Positions 1 to 9,076 of a DNA stretch of 64,000 nucleotides are shown here, piece by piece. The notes under the pieces were generated by a model. That model ran no database searches and was not told the DNA's origin. It was given only the letters and a program-made list of their open reading frames with translations. The translations under genes were made by a program, and so were the position numbers. Numbering within the stretch: position 1 is the first letter of the stretch; each line of letters starts with the position of its first letter. The stretch comes from Alphaproteobacteria bacterium (GTDB lineage: Bacteria; Pseudomonadota; Alphaproteobacteria; Rhodobacterales; Rhodobacteraceae), in contig JAUHVK010000007.1 of NCBI GenBank assembly GCA_030425145.1, forward strand, positions 62,001-126,000, given 5' to 3'.

Positions 1-311
1 GCGCACAGGCGCGTGGGGTCAAAGCGATTGGCTCGCTTATCGACTACACACCGCGCTACCCGGAAACCGTCTTCGCCAACGCGATCTGGAACTATGGCCC
101 GACCATCGAGGCCATCGTCGCCGACGTGACTGCGGGCAATCCGGTGGGTCGCGACTATACCGAATATTCGTTCATGGCGCATGGCGGCAACGAGCTGATC
201 TATGTCGACAGCATGGTTCCGGCTGACGCTGTGCCTGCGATGGAAGCGAAACGCGCAGCCATTCAGGCGGGCGAGTTCGAGGTGCCGATCGACGCAAACG
301 AGCCTGCCTGA
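1..311 (+). CDS. BMP family ABC transporter substrate-binding protein (C-terminal part)
   Basis: The reading frame is open from base 3 to the TGA at 309-311, so only the last 102 or so residues are in the window and the start lies upstream. The visible part (AIGSLIDYTPRYPETV, then WNYGPTIEAIVADV) resembles the C-terminal lobe of BMP/Med-type periplasmic binding proteins, where the bound ligand sits against the end of the molecule. Known BMP proteins bind purine nucleosides or related compounds and feed an ABC importer. The same importer's ATPase and two permeases follow on the same strand, which supports the call. The ligand cannot be read from this fragment. The next gene starts 6 bases downstream, so the genes are probably one transcript. 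Confidence 0.8.
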   Translation, partial: AQARGVKAIGSLIDYTPRYPETVFANAIWNYGPTIEAIVADVTAGNPVGRDYTEYSFMAHGGNELIYVDSMVPADAVPAMEAKRAAIQAGEFEVPIDANEPA

Positions 312-317
312 TCGTCC

Positions 318-1649
318 GTGACGGACGCGACGGCCCTTGCTGCCGCCATTGCTGACGGGCGGGTTACTGCCCACGAGGTGATGGCGGCGAGCCTTGCGCG
401 AGTGTGCGAGGTTCCCGGCGCGGTGGCGCGGGTCTTGCCGGAGGCTGACGCTTTGGCCCTGGCTGACGCACCGGCGCAAGGGCCATTTTCAGGCGTGCCG
501 TTTCTGGGCAAGGACCTCGGTTCATCAGCACGCGGGTTGGGAATTGCTGCTGGCGTGCCTGCCCTGCGTGACCGGTGGCCTGACCCAACCGAGGACAGCG
601 CGATCTTTGCGGCCTTCCGCGCGTCGGGTTTGATTCCGTTTGGTCTCACATCCGTGCCAGAATTCGGACTTGCCTTGACCACCGAACCACGTGGGACACC
701 GCCTGCAGTTAACCCGTTCGATCCGGCGCTCTCTGCGGGAGGGTCTTCAGGCGGTGCCGCCTTGGCTGTGGCAACCGGGATCGTCGCCATTGCTCATGCC
801 ACAGACGCGGCCGGTTCGATCCGCGTGCCCGCTGCGTGTTGCGGGCTTTGGGGCTTGAAGCCTTCGCGCTGGGCGGTCCCGGAGGGACCGGATTTCGGCA
901 ATCACCTGTTGGGGATCGCATCGGAAATGGTCGTTGCGCGCAGCCTGCGGGATGTGGAGACGGTGTTTCTTGCAGTGACTGGGACTTCGCCCGTAGCAGC
1001 GTCTGAGCCGAAACGCATTCGCCTCTGCGTGCCGCCCGGCGCGTCGGACGAGAGTGCAGCCGTGCTGCGCAATACCGCCGACACGTTGACGGCGCAGGGG
1101 CATGTCGTGACCGACATTGCGCCACCCTCCGAACTCGCAGCCGAATGCGACCGGGTTGCCCGTGCCATCCTGACGGTCTCTCTGGCGGAATGGGTGGATG
1201 CTTTGGACCTCGATGAGCCGGACATAACACCAATCGCGGCAGCCATCGCAGCGCAAGGGCGGGCTATGACCGGAACCGAAGTTTTCGCCCTGACCCGCGA
1301 CGTGGCGCGCTTGAGCCATGAGGCTGCAGCGTTGTTCGAAGATGTCGATGCCATCCTGATGCCCGTTCTGTCAGGCGCACCGCCCAGGATCGGCAGCTTC
1401 CCCGACGCGGAGACATCGCCCGAGGCACGCTTTGACCGGATGGCCGAGATCGCGCCGATGGCAACGCTGGCAAATGTCGCTGGGTTGCCTGCACTGGCCT
1501 TTCCGGCTGGGTTTCGAAACGGCCTGCCCATCGGCGCACAGCTTCTTGCACCACTGGGAATAGACGCAGACCTGCTGGCATTGGCGGCCTGTCTTGCGCA
1601 TTGTACCGACATTCCCTTCCCGCACCCAATTGCCGGACTGCCGACATGA
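318..1649 (+). CDS. amidase (amidase-signature family)
   Basis: A 443-residue amidase-signature hydrolase with a GTG start six bases after the upstream stop. The family uses a Ser-cisSer-Lys triad, and candidates for all three are visible: Lys65 in FLGKDL, Ser144 in AGGSSGG and Ser167 in DAAGSIRVPA. The usual GSDTGGSIR form of the last motif is changed to ATDAAGSIR, but the nucleophile Ser is kept. Length is typical for the family. It sits between the binding protein and the ATPase of a BMP-type importer and overlaps the ATPase start by 4 bases. It therefore probably hydrolyses the imported compound or a product of it, such as an amide or ureido compound (inference). No signal peptide is seen, so it is likely cytoplasmic. 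Confidence 0.85.
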   Translation: MTDATALAAAIADGRVTAHEVMAASLARVCEVPGAVARVLPEADALALADAPAQGPFSGVPFLGKDLGSSARGLGIAAGVPALRDRWPDPTEDSAIFAAFRASGLIPFGLTSVPEFGLALTTEPRGTPPAVNPFDPALSAGGSSGGAALAVATGIVAIAHATDAAGSIRVPAACCGLWGLKPSRWAVPEGPDFGNHLLGIASEMVVARSLRDVETVFLAVTGTSPVAASEPKRIRLCVPPGASDESAAVLRNTADTLTAQGHVVTDIAPPSELAAECDRVARAILTVSLAEWVDALDLDEPDITPIAAAIAAQGRAMTGTEVFALTRDVARLSHEAAALFEDVDAILMPVLSGAPPRIGSFPDAETSPEARFDRMAEIAPMATLANVAGLPALAFPAGFRNGLPIGAQLLAPLGIDADLLALAACLAHCTDIPFPHPIAGLPT

Positions 1650-3163
1650 CCGCCGTTCTCGAACTCTCCAACATCACCAAACGGTTCGGCGCGCTGACGG
1701 CGAACGAGGACGTGTCGCTGTCCCTCGCCCAAGGCGAAATCCTGGCCCTGCTGGGCGAAAACGGCGCGGGCAAGACAACGCTGATGAACATCCTCTTCGG
1801 GCACTACGAAGCCGATGAAGGTGAGGTGCGCGTCTTTGGCGATCCCCTGCCCCCCGGAAAACCGCGGGCGGCGATTGCGGCGGGCGTGGGCATGGTGCAC
1901 CAGCATTTCACTCTGGCGGGCAACCTGACCGTTTTGGAAAACGTGATGCTTGGGTCGGAACCGCTGGGGCGGTTGCGGTCAGACAAGGCGGCGGCGCGCA
2001 AGAAGCTGATGGCGATTTCCGAGCGGTTCGGCCTTCCTGTCGACCCCGACAGCAAGGTCTCGCGCCTGTCGGTTGGCGAGAGGCAACGCATCGAAATCCT
2101 CAAGGCGCTCTACCGCGATGCGCGCATTCTGATCCTTGATGAGCCGACCGCAGTGCTGGCCCGTCCCGAGGCAGAACGGTTGTTCGAGACCCTTCGAGGC
2201 ATGACGAAAGACGGGTTGTCGCTGATCTTCATCAGTCACAAGCTACACGAGGTGATGGCGGCGTCGGATCGCGTGGCGGTGCTGCGTGGCGGCAAGCTGG
2301 TGGCGGAACGCAAGACCGCCCTGACCTCGCCTGCCGAGCTGGCCGAGCTGATGGTCGGGCGTCGGGTAGACCGCCCCGTTCGACAGAACCACAGCATTGG
2401 TGCGCCGGTTCTGGTGGCGGATCGGGTCACGGTAACAGACGACGGCGACACCAAGCTGGACGGCGTATCCTTCACTGTCCATGCCGGGGAAATCCTCGGC
2501 GTCGTTGGAGTTTCGGGCAACGGACAAGGGGCGCTCGGAGCGCTGCTATCCGGGCTGATGCATCCCAGTGAAGGGACACTGACGCTTGACGGGATCGATG
2601 CCGGGCACCTTGGACCGCGCGGTCTGATCCGCGCAGCGGCCGCGCGGGTACCCGAGGACCGACATGCAGAGGGCGCGATCGGCGAGATGACCGTTTGGGA
2701 AAACGCCGTGCTGGAGCGGTTGCGCAGCGCCGAGTTCTCCAAGTCCGGATTTGTCCGCAAATCCGCCGCGCGGGCGCATGCCGCCGAACTGATCGAACGT
2801 TTCGACGTACGCGGTGCCAGCCCGGACACGCGCATCCGGCTCTTGTCAGGCGGGAACATGCAAAAGCTGATCCTTGGCCGCTGCCTTGCCACCGGGCCGC
2901 GCTTTCTGCTGGCCAACCAGCCGACACGCGGCCTCGACGAAGGAGCGATTGCGACGGTGCATGCGGAGTTGCTTGCGGCGCGGGCCGAAGGCGCAGCTAT
3001 CCTGCTGATCTCGGAAGAACTGGAAGAAGCGGTGCAACTGTCTGACCGCATTCAAGCCATCGTCAAAGGACGGCTGTCAAAACCTGTGATGGCGGGCGAG
3101 GCGGATTCCCGAAAGCTGGGCCTGATGATGGCAGGCGTGTGGGAGGACAGCGATGCGGCTTGA
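1646..3163 (+). CDS. BMP-type ABC importer, double-domain ATP-binding protein
   Basis: A 505-residue protein with two ABC ATPase domains, as in sugar/nucleoside importers of the YufO/MglA type. Domain 1 has Walker A GENGAGKT, signature LSVGERQR and Walker B ILILDEPTA. Domain 2 has a degenerate Walker A (GVSGNGQGALG) and signature LSGGNMQK, which is usual for this class, where only one site is fully catalytic. The frame is open further upstream to 1601, but I chose the ATG at 1646: it overlaps the amidase stop (ATGA) and starts directly before the conserved LELSNITKRFG. Two permeases follow with overlapping ends. The protein would energise import at the inner face of the membrane. Confidence 0.92.
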   Translation: MTAVLELSNITKRFGALTANEDVSLSLAQGEILALLGENGAGKTTLMNILFGHYEADEGEVRVFGDPLPPGKPRAAIAAGVGMVHQHFTLAGNLTVLENVMLGSEPLGRLRSDKAAARKKLMAISERFGLPVDPDSKVSRLSVGERQRIEILKALYRDARILILDEPTAVLARPEAERLFETLRGMTKDGLSLIFISHKLHEVMAASDRVAVLRGGKLVAERKTALTSPAELAELMVGRRVDRPVRQNHSIGAPVLVADRVTVTDDGDTKLDGVSFTVHAGEILGVVGVSGNGQGALGALLSGLMHPSEGTLTLDGIDAGHLGPRGLIRAAAARVPEDRHAEGAIGEMTVWENAVLERLRSAEFSKSGFVRKSAARAHAAELIERFDVRGASPDTRIRLLSGGNMQKLILGRCLATGPRFLLANQPTRGLDEGAIATVHAELLAARAEGAAILLISEELEEAVQLSDRIQAIVKGRLSKPVMAGEADSRKLGLMMAGVWEDSDAA

Positions 3164-4196
3164 ACGACGCGAGACCGTGCCTCTGGCCCTGGTCGCCACC
3201 GCGCCCTTGGTGGCGATCTTCGCCGCGCTTGTTCTGGCGGCTGGCTTGATTGGCGCGGCGGGGGTGAACCCGCTCAGCGCCTATGCCGAGATGCTGCGCG
3301 GCGCCTTGGGATCACGCCTGTCGATCACCGAGATGCTGACCCGTGCGACGCCACTGATCCTCACCGGGCTGGCGGCGGCGGTCGCGTTCCGTGCACGGCT
3401 CTGGAACATCGGCGGCGAGGGGCAGTTCTATGTTGGTGCGTTGGTCACGGCGTGGATCGGGCATTCCCTCGGCCTGCCCGGCCCGATTGGCATCGCGGTG
3501 CTGATGGTTTGCGGCATGGCGGCTGGCGCGTTGCTGCTGGCCGGTCCGGCCTATCTGCGGTTGCGGTTTGGGGTTGATGAGGTGGTGACCACGTTGCTGC
3601 TGAACTTCATCGTGATCCTGTTCGTGGGCCTGATGATCGAAGGCCCGTTGCGCGACCCGCTGGCCTTTGGCTGGCCGCAATCGGTGCCGGTGGATAGCGA
3701 CTACCGCCTGCCCGATCTGGTGCCGCGCACACGGCTGCATATCGGCCTCTTGTTCGCCATCGCGGCGGCGGGGGTTGTCTGGTTGGTGCTTACCCGCACT
3801 GTATTCGGCGTAGAGACACGCGCGGCAGGTTTGAACGCCCGCGCGGCGGCGTTTGCGGGCATCTCATTGCCCCGCACGATCATGGGGGTTGCACTGGTGT
3901 CGGGTGCTCTTGCCGGTCTTGCGGGCGCGGTCGAGGTGATGGGCGTCACCGGGGGCGTGACCACCACCATGTCGCCAGGGTTCGGCTATGCCGGGATCGT
4001 GGTCGCCATGCTCGCTGCGTTGCACCCGGCGGGTGTGGTGGCGGCGGCGATCTTTGTTGCGACGGTGTTCGTGGGTGCCGACGCCATGAGCCGCGCGACC
4101 GGAGTGCCGAGTTTCATCGCGGATGTGATTGTCGCGCTGTCGTTGTTGACCATGCTGGTCGCCCTCCTCTTCACAACCTACAGGCTGCGCCGATGA
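3153..4196 (+). CDS. BMP-type ABC importer, permease 1
   Basis: A 347-residue integral membrane protein of the BPD_transp_2 type (YufP-like). It has many hydrophobic helices and the family segment RLWNIGGEGQFYVGA at about residues 79-93, followed by the cytoplasmic coupling segment TRAAGLNARAAAFAGIS. It overlaps the ATPase by 11 bases and the second permease by 4 bases, so the three are translationally coupled. Together they form the heterodimeric membrane channel of the importer. The substrate is not determined by the sequence; purine nucleosides are the known substrates of the best-studied relatives. Confidence 0.9.
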   Translation: MRLERRETVPLALVATAPLVAIFAALVLAAGLIGAAGVNPLSAYAEMLRGALGSRLSITEMLTRATPLILTGLAAAVAFRARLWNIGGEGQFYVGALVTAWIGHSLGLPGPIGIAVLMVCGMAAGALLLAGPAYLRLRFGVDEVVTTLLLNFIVILFVGLMIEGPLRDPLAFGWPQSVPVDSDYRLPDLVPRTRLHIGLLFAIAAAGVVWLVLTRTVFGVETRAAGLNARAAAFAGISLPRTIMGVALVSGALAGLAGAVEVMGVTGGVTTTMSPGFGYAGIVVAMLAALHPAGVVAAAIFVATVFVGADAMSRATGVPSFIADVIVALSLLTMLVALLFTTYRLRR

Positions 4197-5134
4197 TCGA
4201 AGCACTGGAGCTTTTGACCAATACAAGCCTCTGGGCGGCCGTCCTGCGGATTGCCACGCCACTGATCTTTGGCGTGCTTGGTGCGCTGCTGTGCGAACGC
4301 GCGGGTGTGCTGAACCTCGGTATCGAGGGGATCATGACGATGGGCGCGATGGCCGGATGGCTGACGGTTTATCTGGGCGGCGACCTTTGGATGGGGCTGG
4401 TCATCGCGGCGGCAAGTGGCGGGTTGATGGGGCTTCTCCATGCCGGGCTCACGGTGCCGCTGGGTCTGTCACAGCATGTGTCGGGGCTTGGGATCACGCT
4501 CTTTGCGTCGGCTTTGGCTTATTATCTCTACCGTTTGATCGTGCAGGTCGGAGAAACACCGCCGGCGATCACGCCGTTCAAGCCACTCGATATTCCGGGG
4601 CTGTCGGACATTCCGGTCCTTGGCCCGATCCTGTTCAGCCAGACCGCACCGACTTACCTGGCGCTCATATCAGTCGCTGTACTCGCCTATGTGCTGGCGC
4701 GCACGCCCTTGGGCTTGGCGATCCGCATGACCGGCGAGAACCCGCATGCGGTCGAGGCACAGGGGTTGAACCCGAACGCGCTGCGGATCGGGGCGATTGT
4801 CGCGGGGTCGGCATTGATGGGTCTTGGCGGCGCGTTCCTGACGACGGCGGCCTTCAATTCGTTCTTTCCCGAGATGGTCCAGGGGCGTGGCTGGATCTGC
4901 ATTGCACTGGTCGTGTTTGCGTCGTGGCGACCGGGTAAGGCACTGATCGGAGCGCTGCTGTTTGCGTTCTTCGATGCCTACCAGTTGCGCCTGCAAACGG
5001 TGGTCGAAGGCGTGCCCTATCAGTTGTTCCTGATGGCACCCTATGTGCTTTCAATCGTTGCTCTAATCTTGGTCGCCCGCCGCGCAGAAGTGCCAGAGGC
5101 GCTAATGGCGCCGTACAGACGTGGCGAACGATAG
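4193..5134 (+). CDS. BMP-type ABC importer, permease 2
   Basis: A 313-residue membrane protein of the BPD_transp_2 family (YufQ-like), last gene of the importer operon. The family motif AGVLNLGIEGIMTMGAM lies near residues 38-54, and the coupling segment IRMTGENPHAVEAQGLN lies in the second half. It starts within the last codons of permease 1 (ATGA overlap). It ends two bases before the convergent end of the M15 peptidase gene; I see no hairpin terminator in that short junction. Its role is the second half of the transmembrane channel. Confidence 0.9.
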   Translation: MIEALELLTNTSLWAAVLRIATPLIFGVLGALLCERAGVLNLGIEGIMTMGAMAGWLTVYLGGDLWMGLVIAAASGGLMGLLHAGLTVPLGLSQHVSGLGITLFASALAYYLYRLIVQVGETPPAITPFKPLDIPGLSDIPVLGPILFSQTAPTYLALISVAVLAYVLARTPLGLAIRMTGENPHAVEAQGLNPNALRIGAIVAGSALMGLGGAFLTTAAFNSFFPEMVQGRGWICIALVVFASWRPGKALIGALLFAFFDAYQLRLQTVVEGVPYQLFLMAPYVLSIVALILVARRAEVPEALMAPYRRGER

Positions 5135-5136
5135 GC

Positions 5137-6009
5137 TCAGAGAGCGCCGGAATTGACCCACTCGTCGAGCTTTTGGCGGCTGACTTCGAAATGCATGCTG
5201 TCCTCGCGCCCCCAAGAGGCACCCCAGACCCAGCCTTCATCTTTGAAGAAATCGGCAAGGATGGTCAGGCCCAACTGCGTCTTGCCATCGCCCAGCGTGT
5301 CGAGCACCCCGTCAATGTTGAGATCGACCGCGAGGCCAAATGCGTGGGTCGATGCGCGCCCACGGGTGCCCCTGATCTGGCGCACACAAAGCGAACCGGC
5401 GGTGTTGATACGTGCATAAAGGTCAGGGTCGGTGACCCGCACCTCTTCGAACACGCGGCGCAACGAGTCCGCAGCGGGTTTCAACATCCGCACGCGGATC
5501 GGCCCAACGTCTTCGAGCACCAGCTTGTTGGCCAGACGCGGATTGGTCATTTCTTCGCAATTGTCGGACATGACTTCTCTGGGCGGGCCGAATACTCGCG
5601 TAAGGTATGACGGCCCCGCGATGACCAGCCCCTCATTCACTTCGCGCCGATTGGCGATCAGCACAACTTGCGCATAGGCATCGATGATGTCGTTCGGCCC
5701 GTTCTGCCGAAACACATCGGCACCGGACCCAGAGGGGGCAAGCGCTTGGTTGTCGCTGGGAAACTGTGAAACCGGAGCGCGCGAAGCGGAAGTGGCGATA
5801 CGTGACATTTCCTGCGCCATTTCATCCAGCCGGATCTGAAGGTCTTCGACCTGTTGGTTCAGCATTTCGATCTCGATGCGTGCACCAGAGTCAATAGACG
5901 TCCCCGAGAACCCATCTTCGCCCCCGGACATGAGACGTGGCACAAAAATCCAGATGATCGGTGCCAGAATAATCGCGACGCTCAGGATAATCGCCGGAAG
6001 AAGGCGCAT
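5137..6009 (-). CDS. membrane-anchored M15-type peptidase (LD-/DD-carboxypeptidase-like)
   Basis: A 290-residue protein with one N-terminal membrane helix (residues 4-24), a predicted coiled coil (about 46-72) and a C-terminal M15/VanY-like domain. The zinc-site residues of that family can be placed: His222 and Asp229 in the STHAFGLAVDLN segment and His273 in SMHFEVS, with Asp270 as likely catalytic acid. Known relatives cleave peptides of peptidoglycan. The membrane anchor suggests a periplasmic enzyme held at the inner membrane. It lies beside the T6SS kinase/OmpA genes but is convergent to the ABC operon and divergent from the OmpA-like gene, so a T6SS role (local wall opening) is only inference. 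Confidence 0.75.
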   Translation of the reverse strand: MRLLPAIILSVAIILAPIIWIFVPRLMSGGEDGFSGTSIDSGARIEIEMLNQQVEDLQIRLDEMAQEMSRIATSASRAPVSQFPSDNQALAPSGSGADVFRQNGPNDIIDAYAQVVLIANRREVNEGLVIAGPSYLTRVFGPPREVMSDNCEEMTNPRLANKLVLEDVGPIRVRMLKPAADSLRRVFEEVRVTDPDLYARINTAGSLCVRQIRGTRGRASTHAFGLAVDLNIDGVLDTLGDGKTQLGLTILADFFKDEGWVWGASWGREDSMHFEVSRQKLDEWVNSGAL

Positions 6010-6243
6010 GAAACAAAATTCCTAACGTAAAAACCTTTGGTTAGTTAAACCGGATTCTTGACTTCAATCCAAGCGTAACCTGACCAAGCGTCAGCCGAGG
6101 CCCTGGCATTTGTGACGTTCAGGCACGGCGACTCCGCCGCTTTCCACGCCCACAAAGGCGGACAGTCAAAGCCATTGCCGCAAGGGAAGAGCTAAGCTAG
6201 TCTGAATTCATCAATCGTTTTTCATTCGAGGACATGTATTAAA

Positions 6244-6831
6244 ATGTCGACAATTCGAAATGTTTCCGCCTTTGCGATCGCCGTCACTCTTTCGCTTGGC
6301 GGCGCCGATCACGCTGCTGCACAATCGTCTGGAAGCGATGGCATGTCAGCCGAACAAATGATGCAAGCCTTTGAAAAGCAGAAAACGCGGGGCCTTGTTC
6401 TCGTCCCGTCCGACAACACCGCTCCAGCCGCAGTGGAGACACAACCCAGCACCACCGTCACGACAGCCGAAACCTCCTATAGTGAGGTCGACAAGGCCGA
6501 TCAGGTGAACATCAAGATCCGTTTCGACTTTGACAGCGCGACATTGCGCGATGACCAGAAGCCACAACTGGCCACATTGTGCGAAGTGATGAAGGCTGTC
6601 GATGTGCAACTGTTCCAGATCGTCGGACACACTGACAGTTCAGGCTCGGCATCCTACAACGAGAACCTGTCCCTTCTGCGCGCCAAAGAGGTGAAGCGTC
6701 ACCTCGTCACCGAATGTGGAATTGCAGAAAACCGCCTCGAAGCCATCGGTATGGGCGAGAGCGTTCCATTCAATGCAGACGACCCGCGCAGCGACGAAAA
6801 TCGACGTGTTGAGTTCCAAGCGCTTGGTTAA
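6244..6831 (+). CDS. OmpA-family peptidoglycan-binding protein
   Basis: A 195-residue exported protein. Residues 1-27 form a signal peptide ending at AAAQ. Residues 86-195 form an OmpA-like domain with the core RFDFDSATL, the peptidoglycan-binding stretch IVGHTDSSGS and the closing NRRVEFQ. There is no lipobox Cys and no beta-barrel, so it is probably a soluble or loosely attached periplasmic wall-binding protein. It sits directly before ppkA on the same strand (33 bases apart), which suggests a T6SS accessory function such as anchoring at the cell wall. The GAGG ribosome site is about 12 bases from the ATG, longer than usual; a closer ATG at 6234 is followed at once by a stop. Confidence 0.82.
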   Translation: MSTIRNVSAFAIAVTLSLGGADHAAAQSSGSDGMSAEQMMQAFEKQKTRGLVLVPSDNTAPAAVETQPSTTVTTAETSYSEVDKADQVNIKIRFDFDSATLRDDQKPQLATLCEVMKAVDVQLFQIVGHTDSSGSASYNENLSLLRAKEVKRHLVTECGIAENRLEAIGMGESVPFNADDPRSDENRRVEFQALG

Positions 6832-6864
6832 TGACTTCGGTCACCTTCTGAAACCGGAGACATT

Positions 6865-9060
6865 ATGACAGACAGCCGTCCAGGAGACCTTTTTAAGCCT
6901 GGCGATCTGGTGAACAACACCTACCGCGTCGAAGCAATTCTCGGACGCGGCGGGACTTCCGATGTATACCGCGCCCGATCCGAAATCTCAGGCCGCCTTG
7001 TTGCGCTCAAGGTCCTGAAGGCCGAATTTTCGACCAACGAAGATTATCTGCTGCTTCTTACCCGCGAAGAGGCAATGCGCGATATCCGCCACGATGCGAT
7101 CGTGCGGTACTCCGAGAACCACCGCACTGCCGAAGGACATGTCTACCTGTTGATCGACTACATCGACGGGCCGGGAATGGACAAGAAGCTCAAGCAAGGG
7201 CCGATGTCGGCGGATGATCTGCTGGTGATCTGCAAACGCGTCTGCGAAGGCTTGCAAGCTGCCCATGAGCGCAACATCTTCCACCGCGATTTGTCGCCCG
7301 ACAACATCCTGCTGCGCGACGATGATCCGGCTCAGGCGGTCATCATCGATTTCGGGATCGCCAAAGACACCAATCCCGGCGCCGAAACGATTGTCGGTAA
7401 TGAATTTGCCGGGAAATACGCCTATGCCGCGCCCGAACAACTGGCCGGCAAAACCGATGCGCGGACGGACATCTATTCGCTTGGGGCGTCGCTCTTGGCG
7501 AACTTCCGGGGCAAGTCACCCGACATCGGCAAGAACCCGATGGAGGTGGTTCAGAAAAAGGCGGAGCCGCTGGACACTTCCGACGTGCCGGAACCGCTGA
7601 AGTCGATCCTCGACAAGATGACCCAGCCGAACCCGGACGACCGTTTCCAAAGCGCTGCCGCCGTTTTGGATGCTTTGGCTGGCAATTCCTTTGATGCGCC
7701 TGACGATGATCCGCTGTCGGATGCCACGGTAATCGTACCAATGAAGGCTGCGGCGAAAGACGCTGGGCCTGTGGAACCGGTCACAGCCCCGCCGCCCCCG
7801 AAAGACGTCGCGCCGAAGACGCAGCCGAAGCCCGCCAAATCCGAAGCTAAGAAAGGTGGGATGGTCCTACCCATCGCCATCGGTGGTGTTGTGGTGGCTG
7901 GCCTTGCAGGCGCGTTTGCGATGGGGCTCTTCACGTCGGAGCCCACTTTGCCGGTCGCGGACCCGTACCGCCTGTCGATTGCCAAGGCCAAAGACGCCCC
8001 GCCACGCGCCGTGGGCTTTGTTCCGACCGACGAGGTCGCCACTGCCCTGCGCGAACAGATGCAAGCGCAGGGAGGAACTTTTGACCTGACCCTCGCAAGC
8101 GGTTCCATATCGGAGAACTGGGGTCAGAATGTGCTGACCGTCGTCGATGCGATTGACGAGATGGATGCCTGGCGCGTTTCCCTGTCTGGCGACGTCGCAG
8201 AGATCGAAGGTTCGACCACCAGCCGACCGGTCTATGACACTGCGTTGGCGGCTTTTGATGCCGGAGCGATGGGTGCCTTGAGTGGCGAGCCAGAATTGAC
8301 ACTGGAAGAGATCATTCTCGCGCCGGAAAAGATCGACCCGATCCTCAATACGTTTGCGGATTGCGGCCCGCTGAGTTTGGTCAACCGTCCCATCGCTGGA
8401 TATGGCCCCGAAAGCCCGATTGTTGTCGGCGGTGTCATGTCGGGCGAAGACAGCCGCGCTGCTTTGGCAAATGCGCTGTCTGCCATTATCGGTTCAAGGT
8501 CACTGGATATCGATGTCGACATCTTGAACACCACGCTCTGTCTGATCGAAAGCGTGCTGCCGAAAGCGCCGACCAGCGCCAATGATGTCGCCTTCTTTCA
8601 AGGCGACCAGAACAATAATCCGAACCCGACCGGCCAATTCCTGGTCGGAGAAAACCCTGTAATTGACGTGGAGATCCCGGCGGAGGTGACAGACGGTTTC
8701 TTGACCGTTTCGGTGCTGGACGTGTCGGGCAACGTGTTCCACCTGCTGCCAAACATCAACCGCCCGGACAATTCCGTTCAGAACCTGCGCGACGGGGAAA
8801 GTGGACCAACGTCGATCCGGGTGGCGTTTTCGATCCAGGAATCCCAACAAACGGGTGGGCTGGCGTTCCGGGTGGACGATTCAACGCTTGGCAAGAGCAA
8901 GGTGCTGGTGATCCATTCCAGTGCGCCATTGTTCACCGAAATGCGTCCAACGAGTGAATCTGCGACCAGCTATTCCGAAGCCTTGCTGGGTGAAGATCGT
9001 AACATGGCAGCGCGAATCTTTTCACTCGACAGTCGAATCCTCGAAACCCTCGCGCGCTGA
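6865..9060 (+). CDS. ppkA: T6SS serine/threonine protein kinase PpkA-like
   Basis: A 731-residue transmembrane kinase. The kinase domain (about 20-270) has the glycine loop GRGGTSDVY, catalytic Lys49, HRDLSPDN (Asp142, Asn147), DFG (162-164) and APEQL. A Pro/Lys-rich linker leads to one membrane helix (about 332-353). The periplasmic part ends in a domain resembling DUF4384 (about 590-700; NVFHLLPNINRP). In other T6SSs PpkA phosphorylates the FHA protein to switch on secretion, and PppA reverses this. Both partners are in this locus. The gene is convergent with pppA, with a short gap. It shares its C-terminal domain type with the TonB-like protein at 35806-37413. Confidence 0.88.
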   Translation: MTDSRPGDLFKPGDLVNNTYRVEAILGRGGTSDVYRARSEISGRLVALKVLKAEFSTNEDYLLLLTREEAMRDIRHDAIVRYSENHRTAEGHVYLLIDYIDGPGMDKKLKQGPMSADDLLVICKRVCEGLQAAHERNIFHRDLSPDNILLRDDDPAQAVIIDFGIAKDTNPGAETIVGNEFAGKYAYAAPEQLAGKTDARTDIYSLGASLLANFRGKSPDIGKNPMEVVQKKAEPLDTSDVPEPLKSILDKMTQPNPDDRFQSAAAVLDALAGNSFDAPDDDPLSDATVIVPMKAAAKDAGPVEPVTAPPPPKDVAPKTQPKPAKSEAKKGGMVLPIAIGGVVVAGLAGAFAMGLFTSEPTLPVADPYRLSIAKAKDAPPRAVGFVPTDEVATALREQMQAQGGTFDLTLASGSISENWGQNVLTVVDAIDEMDAWRVSLSGDVAEIEGSTTSRPVYDTALAAFDAGAMGALSGEPELTLEEIILAPEKIDPILNTFADCGPLSLVNRPIAGYGPESPIVVGGVMSGEDSRAALANALSAIIGSRSLDIDVDILNTTLCLIESVLPKAPTSANDVAFFQGDQNNNPNPTGQFLVGENPVIDVEIPAEVTDGFLTVSVLDVSGNVFHLLPNINRPDNSVQNLRDGESGPTSIRVAFSIQESQQTGGLAFRVDDSTLGKSKVLVIHSSAPLFTEMRPTSESATSYSEALLGEDRNMAARIFSLDSRILETLAR

Positions 9061-9076
9061 GTGCGGGGATGGCCGA

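Noticed and set aside
902-1906. Long open frame on the minus strand across the amidase and ATPase genes
   Set aside because: It is antisense to two clear genes; its protein is Arg/Ala/Ser-rich without a family pattern, as expected from high-G+C shadow frames.
6234-6242. ATG-TAT-TAA, a two-codon frame between the GAGG site and the OmpA-like start
   Set aside because: Could act as a leader mini-frame, but it may be chance; nothing else supports translation control here.
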